Assembly (NCBI GenBank): GCA_903928895.1
Contig: CAIYSR010000098.1
Coordinates: 1-36,326, forward strand
DNA length: 36,326 bases
Origin: an uncultured Rhodospirillales bacterium
Lineage (GTDB): Bacteria > Pseudomonadota > Alphaproteobacteria > Acetobacterales > Acetobacteraceae
Direction of reading: 5' to 3'
Shown: piece by piece, positions 1 to 8,784 of the stretch
Position numbering within the stretch: the stretch's first letter is position 1
How the letters are laid out: the number at the start of each line of letters is the position of its first letter
Notes under the pieces: generated by a model
The model's database searches: none
What the model saw: only the letters and a program-made list of their open reading frames with translations
What the model was told of the DNA's origin: nothing
Program-made: the position numbers and the translations under genes

Positions 1-131
1 ATCGTGCCGATATCGCAGGATTGATGGCCTGCGGCGCAAGCAAGATCGGTGTTTTCAACTGAACGTCGCTGATCCAGCCGCTGAATGGAACGGGTTCAAA
101 GGGCCCGCGGCCCTTTGCCGGCGGAGCCTTG
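1..131 (+). repeat. Composite intergenic repeat, copy A
   Basis: This non-coding stretch matches other spacers in the window. It has the block CCTGCGGCGCAAG near position 30, a GTTTTCAACTGAA-like block near 51, and a hairpin with arms 97-105 and 109-117 (CAAAGGGCC / GGCCCTTTG), followed by GCCGGCGGAGCCTT. The same order of blocks recurs at 16783-16871 and, inverted, at 16609-16715. It is probably a dispersed extragenic repeat. The left edge is cut by the window, so its full length is unknown. Confidence 0.6.
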
Positions 132-386
132 ATTGCCTTGTCTGCCTTCACACGAATGCCCTGCGTGGCGGGGGCGTCCGTGGGCGGGGCCGTCACCGGC
201 GAGGGTCTTGGAGCCCTAGGAAGCCTCGCGTAACATTCACCTTCGCTGGTGAGGCCGCGGCGACGCGCTCCGGGCAAGGGGATGAAGTATGGCCGGGACA
301 CAGATTGGACGGATCGCCGAATTCCCGCGCGCCAGCGGCGCGATGACCGTCGGCGGCTGCCGCCTCACCGCCGCAGGAGGCCCCGC
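132..386. other. Intergenic region upstream of the histidine kinase
   Basis: About 255 bases lie between the repeat and the kinase start. The only clear signal is the ribosome binding site AGGAGG at 375-380, six bases before the ATG at 387. I see no convincing promoter. The kinase frame stays open upstream to a GTG at 249, but that extension is very arginine-rich and lacks a good ribosome binding site, so it is probably not translated. Confidence 0.5.
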
Positions 387-3300
387 ATGAGCCCCCCTGC
401 TGACGACCACACCGACGATCCCCACGCCGTCATCGCCGCGTTGCGCGCCGAACTTGCTGCCCGCGACAGCGACTTCGCCGAGCATATCGACCACCAGGCC
501 GCCACAATCGATGTGCTCAAGGCGATGTCGGCGTCGCCGGGCGATCCGCAGCCGGTGTTTGATTTGATCGCGCGGCGCACCCAGCAACTGTGCGACGGGG
601 TCTCCGGCTCGCTGTTCGAATTCGACGGCGAGCACGTCCATCTTCGCGCCGTCCACCGGTTCGACGGTGAGACCATCGCCGACGCGGTGGAGGCCCACCG
701 GCGCCAATATCCGATGGCGCTCAACCGTGGCTCGGTGGTCTGCCGCGCCATCATGGACCGCGACGTTGTGCATATCCGTGACGCCGATGCCGACCCGGAG
801 ATCGCCGCGGCCCTGCGCAACCTCGGCTCGCGTTCCCTGCTGGCGCTGCCGTTACTGCGCGACGGCAAGGTGGTCGGCGCCATCGGCCTCACCGCGACCG
901 CGCCCGGCGGCTTCTTCGACAGCCAGATCGCGCTGTTGAAGACGTTCGCCGAGCAGGCGGTGATCGCGATCGGCAGTGCGCAGACGTATCGGGCGTTGCG
1001 GGAGCAGACAATCGAGGTGCAGGAGGCGCTGGAGCGGCAGACGGCGACGGCCGACATCCTCAAGGTCATCAATACCGCCCAGGGCGATCTTGCGCCGGTG
1101 TTCGATGCGATCCTTGAGAAGGCCCATCTGCTCTGCGGCGCCACCATCGGCTCGCTGATGCGCTACGACGGCGCCCAGTTCCATGCTGCTGTCATGCGCG
1201 GCTTTCCGCCCTCGGCGGAAGCGGTGATGCAGCACCCGATCCCGCCGACGTCCCGTCATCGCGAACTGATGGATGGCGGCCGCTTCGTCCACGTCACCGA
1301 CTTGGCGGGCGACCCCGGTGCCGGTTCGGGCGTGACCCAGGCGCTCCTCGCGGACACCGGCGTGCGCACGCTCCTGCTGGTACCGCTGCGGCAGGACGAC
1401 GCCTTCCTCGGCTTCATCAGCGCCTTCCGCGACGGCGTGCGGCCGTTCGCCGAGCGCGAGATCGCGCTGTTGGAATCCTTCGCAGCCCAGGCCGTAATCG
1501 CGATGGAGAACGCGCGGCTGCTGACGGAGACGCGCGAAGCGCTGGAGCAGCAGACCGCGACGGCGGAGGTGCTCGCGGTCATCAACGCCAATCCGGGCAA
1601 CCTCGCGCCGGTGTTCGATGCCATCCTCGAGAAGGCCATGCGGCTGTGCGGCGCCGCGTTCGGCCTGATGTATGTCGCGGACGGCGAGAGGATGCGCAGC
1701 GTAGCGACGAACGGCATACCCGCGGGCCTCGCGGCTTTCAGGGCAGCGAACCCGATTGTGGGCTCCTCGGGGGGGCCGATGTCACGGTTGCGGCAAACGC
1801 GCCGCGCCGTTCACATTGACGATTGGCGGGACGAGGACATCTTCAAGTCAGGCAATCCCGGCGCCATCGCACTGGCGGAGCTGGGAGGTGCGCGGACGGT
1901 TGTGCTCGTGCCGCTTTGCAAGGACGCAGACGTCAGCGGCGCCATCACAATCTACCGGCAAGAGGTGCGCGCCTTTTCCGCCAAGGAGGTCGCGCTGCTG
2001 GAAAACTTCGCCGCCCAGGCGGTGATCGCGATGGAGAACGCGCGGCTGCTGACGGAGCAGCGGGAGGCGCTGGAGCGGCAGACGGCGACGGCGGAGGTGC
2101 TGGGGGTGATCAACGCCAACCCGGGCAACCTCGCCCCGGTGTTCGACGCGATGCTGCAGAACGCGCTGCGTCTGTGCCGGGCGGCCTCCGGGATGCTTTA
2201 CACCTATGACGGGCAGCGGTTCGCGTTGGCGGCAAGCAGCGGTGTCAGCGAAGCGATGGTCGAACACTGGCGCCGGAATCCGCAGCCCACGACGCCGGAC
2301 TCCCCGCCGGGACAAGTGCTCGTCACACGGCGACCCGTTCAGGTGGTCGATGTCCTGACCCATCCGTTTTTCTTGGCTAACCTCGATCTCAGCGTACCCC
2401 AACTGGACATCGGCGGTGGGGGACGACGCTCGGTGTTGAACGTGCCGCTGCTGAAGGACAACGCGGTGGTCGGGCTGTTCGTGATCTACCGGCTTGAGCC
2501 GGGGGTGTGGCCGGACAAACAGGTCGCACTGCTGGAAAACTTCGCCGCCCAGGCGGTGATTGCGATGGAGAATGCGCGGCTGCTGGGGGACTTGCAGCAG
2601 CGGACCGCCGATCTGCAACGCTCGGTGGAGTACCAGGCGGCGACCATCGACGTGCTGAAGGTGATGTCGGCCTCGACGGCGGACACGCAGCCGGTGTTCG
2701 ACGTGATCCTGCGGCATGCGATGGCGCTGAGCGACGCGGTGTTCGGGGGGTTCTACGAGTACGACGGGGAGCTGGTGCATTTTCGGGCCTGGCGCGGCTT
2801 CAGCGACGCGCAGCTTGAGGCGGTCCGGCGCCAGTTTCCCCGCCGGCCGTCGCGCGCGACCGTGGCCGAGCGGGCCATCCTGGAAGGGCGGGTGGTCTAT
2901 GTGCGGGACTACGCCGCGGACCCGGACATCGCCCCGGCGACGCGCGAGCTCGGCCTCGGCTCGGTGCTCGCGGTGCCGCTGCTGCGCGACGGCAAGGCGA
3001 TCGGCACGATCAACTGGGCCAGCCCGCGCGCCGACGGGTTCACCGACGCGCAGATCGAGCTGCTGAAGACGTTCGCCGAGCAGGCGGTGATCGCCATCGG
3101 CACGACGGCGACGTTTCGTGCGTTGCAGGATCGGACGCGCGACCTTGCTGAGTCACTCGAAATGCAGAGCGCGACCGCGGATGTGCTGAAGGCCATCAGC
3201 CGTTCGGCTTTCGATCTCGACGCCGTGCTTGATACCCTCACCCGCTCGGCCGCCACGCTGTGTGCCGCCGACACTGGCAGTCTGCGCTTCCGTCAGGGCG

Positions 3301-4517
3301 ACGGCTTCCGGTTGGGCGCGGCGTTCGGCTACAGCACGGCGGCGATTGTCTATATGCGCAATCTGCCCCTGCGCCCCGGCCGCGGCGCGGTGTCCGAGCG
3401 CGTCGCCCGGTCGCACGCGGTCGAGATGGTGCTCGATGTCCACGACAATCCAGACATGGACCCTGGGCTCCAACGCCTCACGCCGAACCGCACGGCGCTT
3501 GGCGTGCCGCTGCTGCGCGATGGCGCGCTCGAAGGTGTTTTTGTGCTCGGACGGACCCGCGTCGAGGCGTTCACGCCGCGGCAGATCGAGCTGGTGCAGA
3601 CCTTTGCCGACCAGGCGCTGATCGCCATCGAGAACGCGCGGTTGTTCGAGCAGGTGCAGGCGCGCACCCGTGAACTCGCGCAATCCCTCGACGATCTCCA
3701 CCGCACCCAGGACCGGCTGATCCAGACGGAGAAGCTGGCCTCGCTCGGCGCGCTGACCGCGGGGATCGCGCATGAAATCAAGAACCCGCTCAATTTCATC
3801 AATAATTTCTCGGCGCTCTCGGTGGAGTTGCTTGATGAACTCAGCGAGGTGCTTGAGTCCGCTCCGCTCGCGGACACAGCGCGGGACGAGGTCGGCGAAC
3901 TCACCGCCATGCTGAAGGGCAACCTCGAGAAAGTGGTGAGCCATGGCAAGCGGGCGGATGGGATCGTCAAGAACATGCTGCTGCATTCGCGGCAGTCCGG
4001 CGGCGAGCGCCGGGTGGTTGATCTCAATGCGACCGTCGAGGAGGCGCTCAATCTAGCGTATCACGGGGCGCGGGCGGAGAAGCCCGGCTTCAATGTCACC
4101 CTGGAACGGGACTACGACGCGGCGGCGGGGAGCGTCGCGCTGTTTCCGCAGGAGTTCACCCGGGTGCTGCTCAATCTGATCGGCAACGGGTTCTATGCCG
4201 GGGCGCGGCGCAAGGCCGAGAGCGACGATCCGGCGTATGAGCCGACCCTCACCGTCAGCACCGAAGCGCGGCCCGACGCCGTGATCATTCGTGTCCGCGA
4301 CAACGGCGTCGGCATGGCGGACAGTGTAAAGGCCCGCATTTTCGAGCCGTTCTTCACCACCAAGCCCGCCGGCGAAGGGACTGGGCTCGGGCTCTCGCTG
4401 AGCCACGACATCATCGTCAAGCAGCACAACGGCAGCATCGGTGTGGAGAGCCGGGTGGGGTCCTTCACCGCGTTCACCGTGACCATCCCCCGTGGCAGTT
4501 CGGGCGACACGCCATGA
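387..4517 (+). CDS. Six-GAF-domain soluble sensor histidine kinase
   Basis: This 1376-residue protein has no signal peptide or membrane segment, so it should sense an intracellular signal. Six GAF modules of about 175-185 residues follow one another, starting near residues 40, 216, 389, 565, 751 and 928. Each opens with a short helical linker such as QTATAEVLAVIN and ends with FAAQAVIAMENARL or a variant. The kinase core follows: an H-box with HEIKNPLNF (phospho-acceptor His near residue 1129), an N-box NLIGNGFYA, then RDNGVGM, EPFFTTK and GTGLGLSLS of the HATPase_c domain. The start at 387 is chosen for AGGAGG six bases upstream. The stop overlaps the ATG of a response-regulator remnant (ATGA), so the pair was a translationally coupled two-component operon whose regulator is now broken. 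The ligands of the GAF domains cannot be read from sequence. Confidence 0.93.
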   Translation: MSPPADDHTDDPHAVIAALRAELAARDSDFAEHIDHQAATIDVLKAMSASPGDPQPVFDLIARRTQQLCDGVSGSLFEFDGEHVHLRAVHRFDGETIADAVEAHRRQYPMALNRGSVVCRAIMDRDVVHIRDADADPEIAAALRNLGSRSLLALPLLRDGKVVGAIGLTATAPGGFFDSQIALLKTFAEQAVIAIGSAQTYRALREQTIEVQEALERQTATADILKVINTAQGDLAPVFDAILEKAHLLCGATIGSLMRYDGAQFHAAVMRGFPPSAEAVMQHPIPPTSRHRELMDGGRFVHVTDLAGDPGAGSGVTQALLADTGVRTLLLVPLRQDDAFLGFISAFRDGVRPFAEREIALLESFAAQAVIAMENARLLTETREALEQQTATAEVLAVINANPGNLAPVFDAILEKAMRLCGAAFGLMYVADGERMRSVATNGIPAGLAAFRAANPIVGSSGGPMSRLRQTRRAVHIDDWRDEDIFKSGNPGAIALAELGGARTVVLVPLCKDADVSGAITIYRQEVRAFSAKEVALLENFAAQAVIAMENARLLTEQREALERQTATAEVLGVINANPGNLAPVFDAMLQNALRLCRAASGMLYTYDGQRFALAASSGVSEAMVEHWRRNPQPTTPDSPPGQVLVTRRPVQVVDVLTHPFFLANLDLSVPQLDIGGGGRRSVLNVPLLKDNAVVGLFVIYRLEPGVWPDKQVALLENFAAQAVIAMENARLLGDLQQRTADLQRSVEYQAATIDVLKVMSASTADTQPVFDVILRHAMALSDAVFGGFYEYDGELVHFRAWRGFSDAQLEAVRRQFPRRPSRATVAERAILEGRVVYVRDYAADPDIAPATRELGLGSVLAVPLLRDGKAIGTINWASPRADGFTDAQIELLKTFAEQAVIAIGTTATFRALQDRTRDLAESLEMQSATADVLKAISRSAFDLDAVLDTLTRSAATLCAADTGSLRFRQGDGFRLGAAFGYSTAAIVYMRNLPLRPGRGAVSERVARSHAVEMVLDVHDNPDMDPGLQRLTPNRTALGVPLLRDGALEGVFVLGRTRVEAFTPRQIELVQTFADQALIAIENARLFEQVQARTRELAQSLDDLHRTQDRLIQTEKLASLGALTAGIAHEIKNPLNFINNFSALSVELLDELSEVLESAPLADTARDEVGELTAMLKGNLEKVVSHGKRADGIVKNMLLHSRQSGGERRVVDLNATVEEALNLAYHGARAEKPGFNVTLERDYDAAAGSVALFPQEFTRVLLNLIGNGFYAGARRKAESDDPAYEPTLTVSTEARPDAVIIRVRDNGVGMADSVKARIFEPFFTTKPAGEGTGLGLSLSHDIIVKQHNGSIGVESRVGSFTAFTVTIPRGSSGDTP

Positions 4518-4650
4518 CGGTGCGCGTGCCGGTCGTTGATGACGAAGCCGACGCGGAGACGCTGTTCCGCCAGCAGTTTCGCCGCGAGGTGCGCCAGGGG
4601 CTCTAGACGTTGGATTTTGCCGTGTCGGGGAACCGGCGCGGCACCGCGCG
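4514..4650 (+). pseudogene. Response-regulator remnant (REC domain N-terminus)
   Basis: The ATG at 4514 overlaps the kinase stop. The frame reads MTVRVPVVDDEADAE, then LFRQQFRREVRQGL, and then meets TAG at 4604-4606. In the same frame it continues TLDFAVSG, which is how receiver domains next to such kinases read (…GLYTLDFAVSG), so TAG probably replaced a tyrosine codon. The strand containing the usual VLVVDDE also has Pro where Leu is expected. After about 45 residues similarity ends near the 3' end of the convergent binding-protein gene, so the phosphorylated Asp region and the rest are missing. A 30-residue peptide could still be made but could not act as a receiver. That this was the kinase's partner is inferred from the overlap and order. 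Confidence 0.75.
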
Positions 4651-4652
4651 CG

Positions 4653-5915
4653 TCAGGGCAGAAGGGCGCGTACCTTGCGCACCATCTCGGCAAATGCCGC
4701 GTCGGGGCTGGCGCGGCCGAGGACGACCGACTCCTGGGCGCTCCCGATCGCCTCGGTGATCTGGGCGCTGTTGGGGCCGGGGAAGCCGAACCACGGTTTG
4801 CCGGCCTGGACCTGCACGAGCTGGGCGCGGTAGTTCGGGTTCTCGTCGTAGAAGTGCCCGAGATGGGCCGCGTCGAGCGCCAGCGTGTTGAGCGGCGGCT
4901 CGCCGTTCTCGCGGGTCAGGATGGTCTGGCCGTCGGGCCCGGTGGCGAAGCGGATGTACTCCCAGGCGGCGCGCTGGCGCGCCGGGTCACGAGTGAGGAT
5001 CATCGCCGCATTGCCGCCGACCACAGCGCCGCGCGAGGGGATGCCGGCATAGCCGGGCAGCGGCACCGCGACCCAGGCAAACCGGCCGGCGAGGCGCTTC
5101 TCATAGGTGCCGACGAGCGAGCCGACATCACCGAGGATGCCCAGGGTGCCGCTGGCGAACTGCTCCTGGGCGGCGGTGCGGGCCATCGGGCGCATGCCGC
5201 CCTCGGTGACGAAGCGGCCGATGGTGCGCATGGCGGCGAGGCCGGCCGGCCCGTCGAACACCAGCTGCTTGCGCGCCGCGTCCATCATCGGGCTGCCCAT
5301 CAGGGAAACCAGGTTCTGGAACTGCCAGTCGCCAAGATAGGAATAGTAGATGCCGGTGACCTCGGGTCCGAGCGCGCGGATGCGGGAGGCGAGCGGTACC
5401 AGTTCCTCCCAGGTGGTGGGCAGGTGGGCGGGATCGCCGCCGGCGCGCTTCACCAGGTCCAGGTTGAAGTAGAGCACGGGCGAGCCGATCAGGAAGGCCA
5501 TCGCATATTGCCGGCCGTCGAAGCGGCCGAGATCCAGGATGGCGTCGGTGTAACCGGCCGCACCGAGGTCGGGGATCGTCGCCAGCATCGGGGTGAGATC
5601 GACCGCGAGGCCGCGGTCGACGATCTGGGCCATCAGGTTGGTGGCCTGGTAGGTGATATCGGGGGCCTGGCCGACGGCGGACTGACGCAGGATGGTCTCG
5701 AGCCCGGTGGTGTAGTCGGGCGTCACCGGCCGGAACTTCACCGTGATGTCCGGATGCAGTTTCATGAACGCCTCGGCGACGACCTTCTGCGTGTTGGCCT
5801 GGCGGCCCCAGGAAAGATGCACCTGGAGTTCGATCGGGTCGGCCAGGGCGGGGCGTGTCAGGGCCGGAAGTGCCAGGGCGAGTCCGGCGAGCGTGGCAAG
5901 GAGGAAGCGGCGCAT
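4653..5915 (-). CDS. ABC transporter sugar-type (family 1) solute-binding protein
   Basis: This 420-residue exported protein begins with a classical signal peptide (MRRFLLATLAGLALALPAL, cleaved near ALA-DP). The mature part has the family-1 layout seen in UgpB/MalE-like proteins: IELQVHLSWG at the start, a FMKLHPDITVKF segment, APDITYQ, and a late GGNAAMIL plus AAWEYIRFATGPDGQ block. The start at 5915 has AAGGA seven bases upstream; an ATG nine codons earlier is less well placed. It is the last gene of a minus-strand operon, 23 bases after the permease at 5939. In Gram-negatives it should work in the periplasm and feed the two upstream permeases. The substrate could be a sugar, a polyol or a glycerol-phosphate compound; sequence alone does not decide. 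Confidence 0.9.
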   Translation of the reverse strand: MRRFLLATLAGLALALPALTRPALADPIELQVHLSWGRQANTQKVVAEAFMKLHPDITVKFRPVTPDYTTGLETILRQSAVGQAPDITYQATNLMAQIVDRGLAVDLTPMLATIPDLGAAGYTDAILDLGRFDGRQYAMAFLIGSPVLYFNLDLVKRAGGDPAHLPTTWEELVPLASRIRALGPEVTGIYYSYLGDWQFQNLVSLMGSPMMDAARKQLVFDGPAGLAAMRTIGRFVTEGGMRPMARTAAQEQFASGTLGILGDVGSLVGTYEKRLAGRFAWVAVPLPGYAGIPSRGAVVGGNAAMILTRDPARQRAAWEYIRFATGPDGQTILTRENGEPPLNTLALDAAHLGHFYDENPNYRAQLVQVQAGKPWFGFPGPNSAQITEAIGSAQESVVLGRASPDAAFAEMVRKVRALLP

Positions 5916-5938
5916 GGAACGATCCTTCGGCTGGGAGG

Positions 5939-6772
5939 TCAAAATGGCGAGCGGCCGGGGCCGGTCATCGCGACCCCGCGCAGGAACACGCGGCCGGCGC
6001 AGGCGAATGCCAGCATGAGGGGGGCGGTGATCATCACGCCGCCGGCCAGCAGCGCGCCGTATTCGGTGGAGGCCAGCTCGGCGGTGCGGAAGAACATCAC
6101 GCCAAGCGGTGGCGGCGCGAGTTCCGGCGAGACGATGACGATCATCGGCCAGTACAGGTCATTCCAATGGGCGACGACGGAGATGACCGCGAAGGCACCA
6201 ACGGTCGGCCAGGCCTGCGGCAGCACGATGCGCCAGACCAGGGCGAACTCGCCGCAGCCATCCAGTCGGGCGGCATGCAGGGTTTCATCGGGAATGGCCA
6301 GGATGGTCTGGCGAAACAGGAAGATGCCAAAGGCCGAGGTGGCGAACGGCAGGATCAGCGCCGCGTAGCTGTCGAGCAGGTGCAGGTGGGCGAAGGCGAG
6401 ATAAAGCGGAATGGCGGGCACCTGGGCGGGCACCGCGAGGGCCGCGAGAACCAGGGCGAACAACGCCTGCCGACCGCGGAACCTCAGCTTCGCCAGCGCA
6501 TAGGCGCAGGGCAGGGCGGTTGCGAGCTGGAGCGCCAGGATGGCGCCGCACACCACCACCCCGTTCACCATGAAGCGCAGCAGCGGCACGTCGGTCAGCG
6601 CCCGGCGGTAATGCTCCAGGCCGGCGAAATGCGAGGGCAGCAGCCGCCGTGGGTCGAAGAACTCCGCGGTCGGCTTGACCGAGGTGAGCAGCATCCAGAA
6701 AAACGGCAGCAGGAACACGGCGGCGGCGGCGATCAGGACGGCATGCGCGAGGATGGCACTGGCGCGTTTCAT
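5939..6772 (-). CDS. Carbohydrate-type ABC transporter permease (MalG/UgpE-like)
   Basis: This 277-residue inner-membrane protein has about six hydrophobic segments, beginning with an N-terminal one at residues 5-27 (LAHAVLIAAAAVFLLPFFWM) followed by LLTSVKPTAEFFDP, typical of the MalG/UgpE group. The EAA loop that contacts the ATPase is recognisable as HAARLDGCGEFALVWRIVLP. The reading frame is open further upstream, but the ATG at 6772 gives the normal family N-terminus and lies ten bases after the upstream permease stop. It should form a heterodimeric channel with the product of 6783-7655. Confidence 0.9.
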   Translation of the reverse strand: MKRASAILAHAVLIAAAAVFLLPFFWMLLTSVKPTAEFFDPRRLLPSHFAGLEHYRRALTDVPLLRFMVNGVVVCGAILALQLATALPCAYALAKLRFRGRQALFALVLAALAVPAQVPAIPLYLAFAHLHLLDSYAALILPFATSAFGIFLFRQTILAIPDETLHAARLDGCGEFALVWRIVLPQAWPTVGAFAVISVVAHWNDLYWPMIVIVSPELAPPPLGVMFFRTAELASTEYGALLAGGVMITAPLMLAFACAGRVFLRGVAMTGPGRSPF

Positions 6773-6782
6773 GTGTGGCGTT

Positions 6783-7655
6783 TCATGCGTAATGCACGCG
6801 GCGGCTGAGCCGGGCCTGGGCGAAGGCGAGCAGGACAATGACGACCAGGAAAGTGACGGTGAGCGCGCTGGCATAGCCGATGCGCAAATATCCGAACGCG
6901 ACAGTGGTGATGCGGAAGAGGATGACGTCGGTGGCGTAGGCCGGGCCGCCCTGGGTGAGGAGGGCCACCGTGTCGAACAGCCGCAGCGCGCGGATCACGG
7001 TGACGATCAGCACGAACAGCGTCGTCGGGCCGAGCAGCGGCCAGGTGATGTAGCGGAACCGCGCCCAGGCCGACGCCGCCCCGTCGACCGCCGCGGCGTC
7101 ATAGACGTCGCGCGGGATGGCGCCGAGGCCGGCCAGGAACAGGATCATGTTGAATCCCGATATTTCCCAGATGCCGATGCCGGCCAGCGTGGGCAGCGCG
7201 GTCGCGGGGTTGCCGAGAAAATTGATCGGGGTGAAGCCGAGCAGAACCAGCACCTGGTTCACCGGCCCAACGCTGGGGTGCAGCAGGTACTCCCACACGG
7301 TGGCCATGGCGACCATGGTGGAGGCCACCGGCAGGAAAAAGGCGGCGCGGTAGAACCCCCCGAAAATCCTCCGGGGCGCGATCAGCAGGGCGAGCACCAG
7401 ACCGAGCCCGACCGAGCCCGGTACGACGATGGCGGCATAGAGTGCGGTGTTGGCCAGGGCGTTCCAGAACCGCGGGTCGCTCGCCATCTCGGCATAGTTG
7501 GCGAGGCCAATGAAGCGGATTGCCGGGACGGCGAGCCGATGATCGGTCAAGGACAGTCCGAGCGCGACCAGCGCGGGCGCGAGATTGAACGCCAGCAGCA
7601 GCAGCGCGGCCGGGGTGGCAAGGAGAGGCGCGGCCCGGCTGCGCATCGCCGTCAT
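6783..7655 (-). CDS. Carbohydrate-type ABC transporter permease (MalF/UgpA-like)
   Basis: This 290-residue membrane protein has six predicted helices. The N-terminal helix reads ATPAALLLLAFNLAPALVAL and is followed by GLANYAEMASDPRFWNALANT, the usual UgpA/MsmF arrangement. The EAA loop is DAAAVDGAASAWARFRYITW, with the conserved Gly. The start at 7655 lies one base after the stop of the MetE-like gene (TGAGATG), so translation is probably coupled. It pairs with the permease at 5939-6772. No ABC ATPase gene lies in this operon, so the importer must borrow one from elsewhere, as multi-sugar systems with a shared MsmK/UgpC-type ATPase do; that is inference. Confidence 0.9.
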   Translation of the reverse strand: MTAMRSRAAPLLATPAALLLLAFNLAPALVALGLSLTDHRLAVPAIRFIGLANYAEMASDPRFWNALANTALYAAIVVPGSVGLGLVLALLIAPRRIFGGFYRAAFFLPVASTMVAMATVWEYLLHPSVGPVNQVLVLLGFTPINFLGNPATALPTLAGIGIWEISGFNMILFLAGLGAIPRDVYDAAAVDGAASAWARFRYITWPLLGPTTLFVLIVTVIRALRLFDTVALLTQGGPAYATDVILFRITTVAFGYLRIGYASALTVTFLVVIVLLAFAQARLSRRVHYA

Positions 7656-7656
7656 C

Positions 7657-8784
7657 TCAGGCGCCACCCCACAGCCGATCCGACGCGATCGCCGCACCCT
7701 CCACCAGGGACGCCAGTTTGGCCCAGGTGATGCGTGCGTCGACCTTGCCGGTGCCGGCGATGGTGTCGAAGCCGCAATCGGTTCCGGCGATCAGGCGCTC
7801 GCGGCCGATCAGGTCGGCGAAGCGGCACAGGCGCTCGGCGACCAAGTCGGGGTGCTCGACGAAGTTGGTGGTGGTGTCGATCACGCCGGGGATGAGGATC
7901 TTGTCGTCGGGCAGCGCGATGTCGCGGAAGACCGCCCATTCATGTGCGTGGCGGGGGTTGGCGGCCTCGATCAGCAGGGCTTGCGGTCGCAGCTTCAGCA
8001 ATTCCGGCAGGATGGCGCGCAGCGGGATATCGCGGTGATGCGGGCTTTCGGTGTTGCCCCAGCAGATATGCACCCGCATGCGCTCGGCCGGCAGATCGCG
8101 CAGGGCATGGTTGAGTATTTCGACATGGAGTGCGACCTGGGCGGCGAATTCGCCGTCGGTCAGGCCGAGGAAGCTGGTGTGTCGGCTGGCCGCGAGGTCG
8201 GGGCAGTCGATCTGCAGGATCAGCCCGGCGGCGATGATCGCCTGGTACTCCGTGCGCATCGCCGCGGCCACCGCCTCCAGATAGTCGGTATGGCTGGGGT
8301 AGAAGCGGTTCGGCTGGTAGCCGGCGATGACGCCGGGCGAGGCGGCGGTGAGGAAGCCCTGCGCCATGCCATGGCGCGCCAGGCCGCCGGCGAGGCGCGC
8401 GATATCCGCCGCCAGCGGCCGTCCGTCGGCGGGCGCCACCGGGCCGGTGCAACAGGGGCACGGCATCGCCAGGTGCGCGCCGCCATAGAGCCGGTCGCGG
8501 AATTCCGGAAAATCATCGAGATAGGCCGGCATCCGGCGGGGCGCCGCGCCGGAGAAACCGCTGAGCCGGGCGGTGACGTAGGTGGCGTAGCTGGCCTTGC
8601 TCATTTCGCCATCGCCGGCAATATCGATGCCGATGTCGCGCTGTCGGATCAAAGCGAGGTCGACCGCCTCGTCGAGCAGCGCGTCCGGAATCTCGGCCCC
8701 GTCGCGCAGCAGCGCCGCGAGCGCTGCCGGCCGCGGCAGGCTGCCGACATGGGTGGTCAGCAGCCGGTCGGTGCTGATGCGCAT
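7657..8784 (-). CDS. Cobalamin-independent methionine synthase-like (MetE C-terminal family) protein
   Basis: This 375-residue protein corresponds to the zinc-binding catalytic barrel of MetE and lacks the N-terminal half of the true enzyme. Early motifs are THVGSLPRP and IDIAGDGEMSKASY. All four expected zinc ligands are visible: His239 and Cys241 (HICWGN), Glu273 (LLIEAANPR) and Cys337 (GTDCGFDT). Such short MetE-like proteins use thiol substrates in methyl or alkyl transfer, but many are uncharacterised, and methionine synthesis should not be assumed. The start overlaps the upstream phosphoesterase stop (TAATG) and the stop is one base from the next permease start, so it is embedded in a transport operon. 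That suggests it acts on the imported compound. Confidence 0.87.
   Translation of the reverse strand: MRISTDRLLTTHVGSLPRPAALAALLRDGAEIPDALLDEAVDLALIRQRDIGIDIAGDGEMSKASYATYVTARLSGFSGAAPRRMPAYLDDFPEFRDRLYGGAHLAMPCPCCTGPVAPADGRPLAADIARLAGGLARHGMAQGFLTAASPGVIAGYQPNRFYPSHTDYLEAVAAAMRTEYQAIIAAGLILQIDCPDLAASRHTSFLGLTDGEFAAQVALHVEILNHALRDLPAERMRVHICWGNTESPHHRDIPLRAILPELLKLRPQALLIEAANPRHAHEWAVFRDIALPDDKILIPGVIDTTTNFVEHPDLVAERLCRFADLIGRERLIAGTDCGFDTIAGTGKVDARITWAKLASLVEGAAIASDRLWGGA

Noticed and set aside
289-390. A 33-codon frame overlapping the kinase start (ATGA)
   Set aside because: There is no recognisable similarity and no good ribosome binding site; overlap alone is weak evidence.
4536-6368. 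A 610-codon plus-strand open frame opposite the binding-protein and permease genes
   Set aside because: The composition is low-complexity and no family is recognisable; the minus-strand genes are unmistakable.
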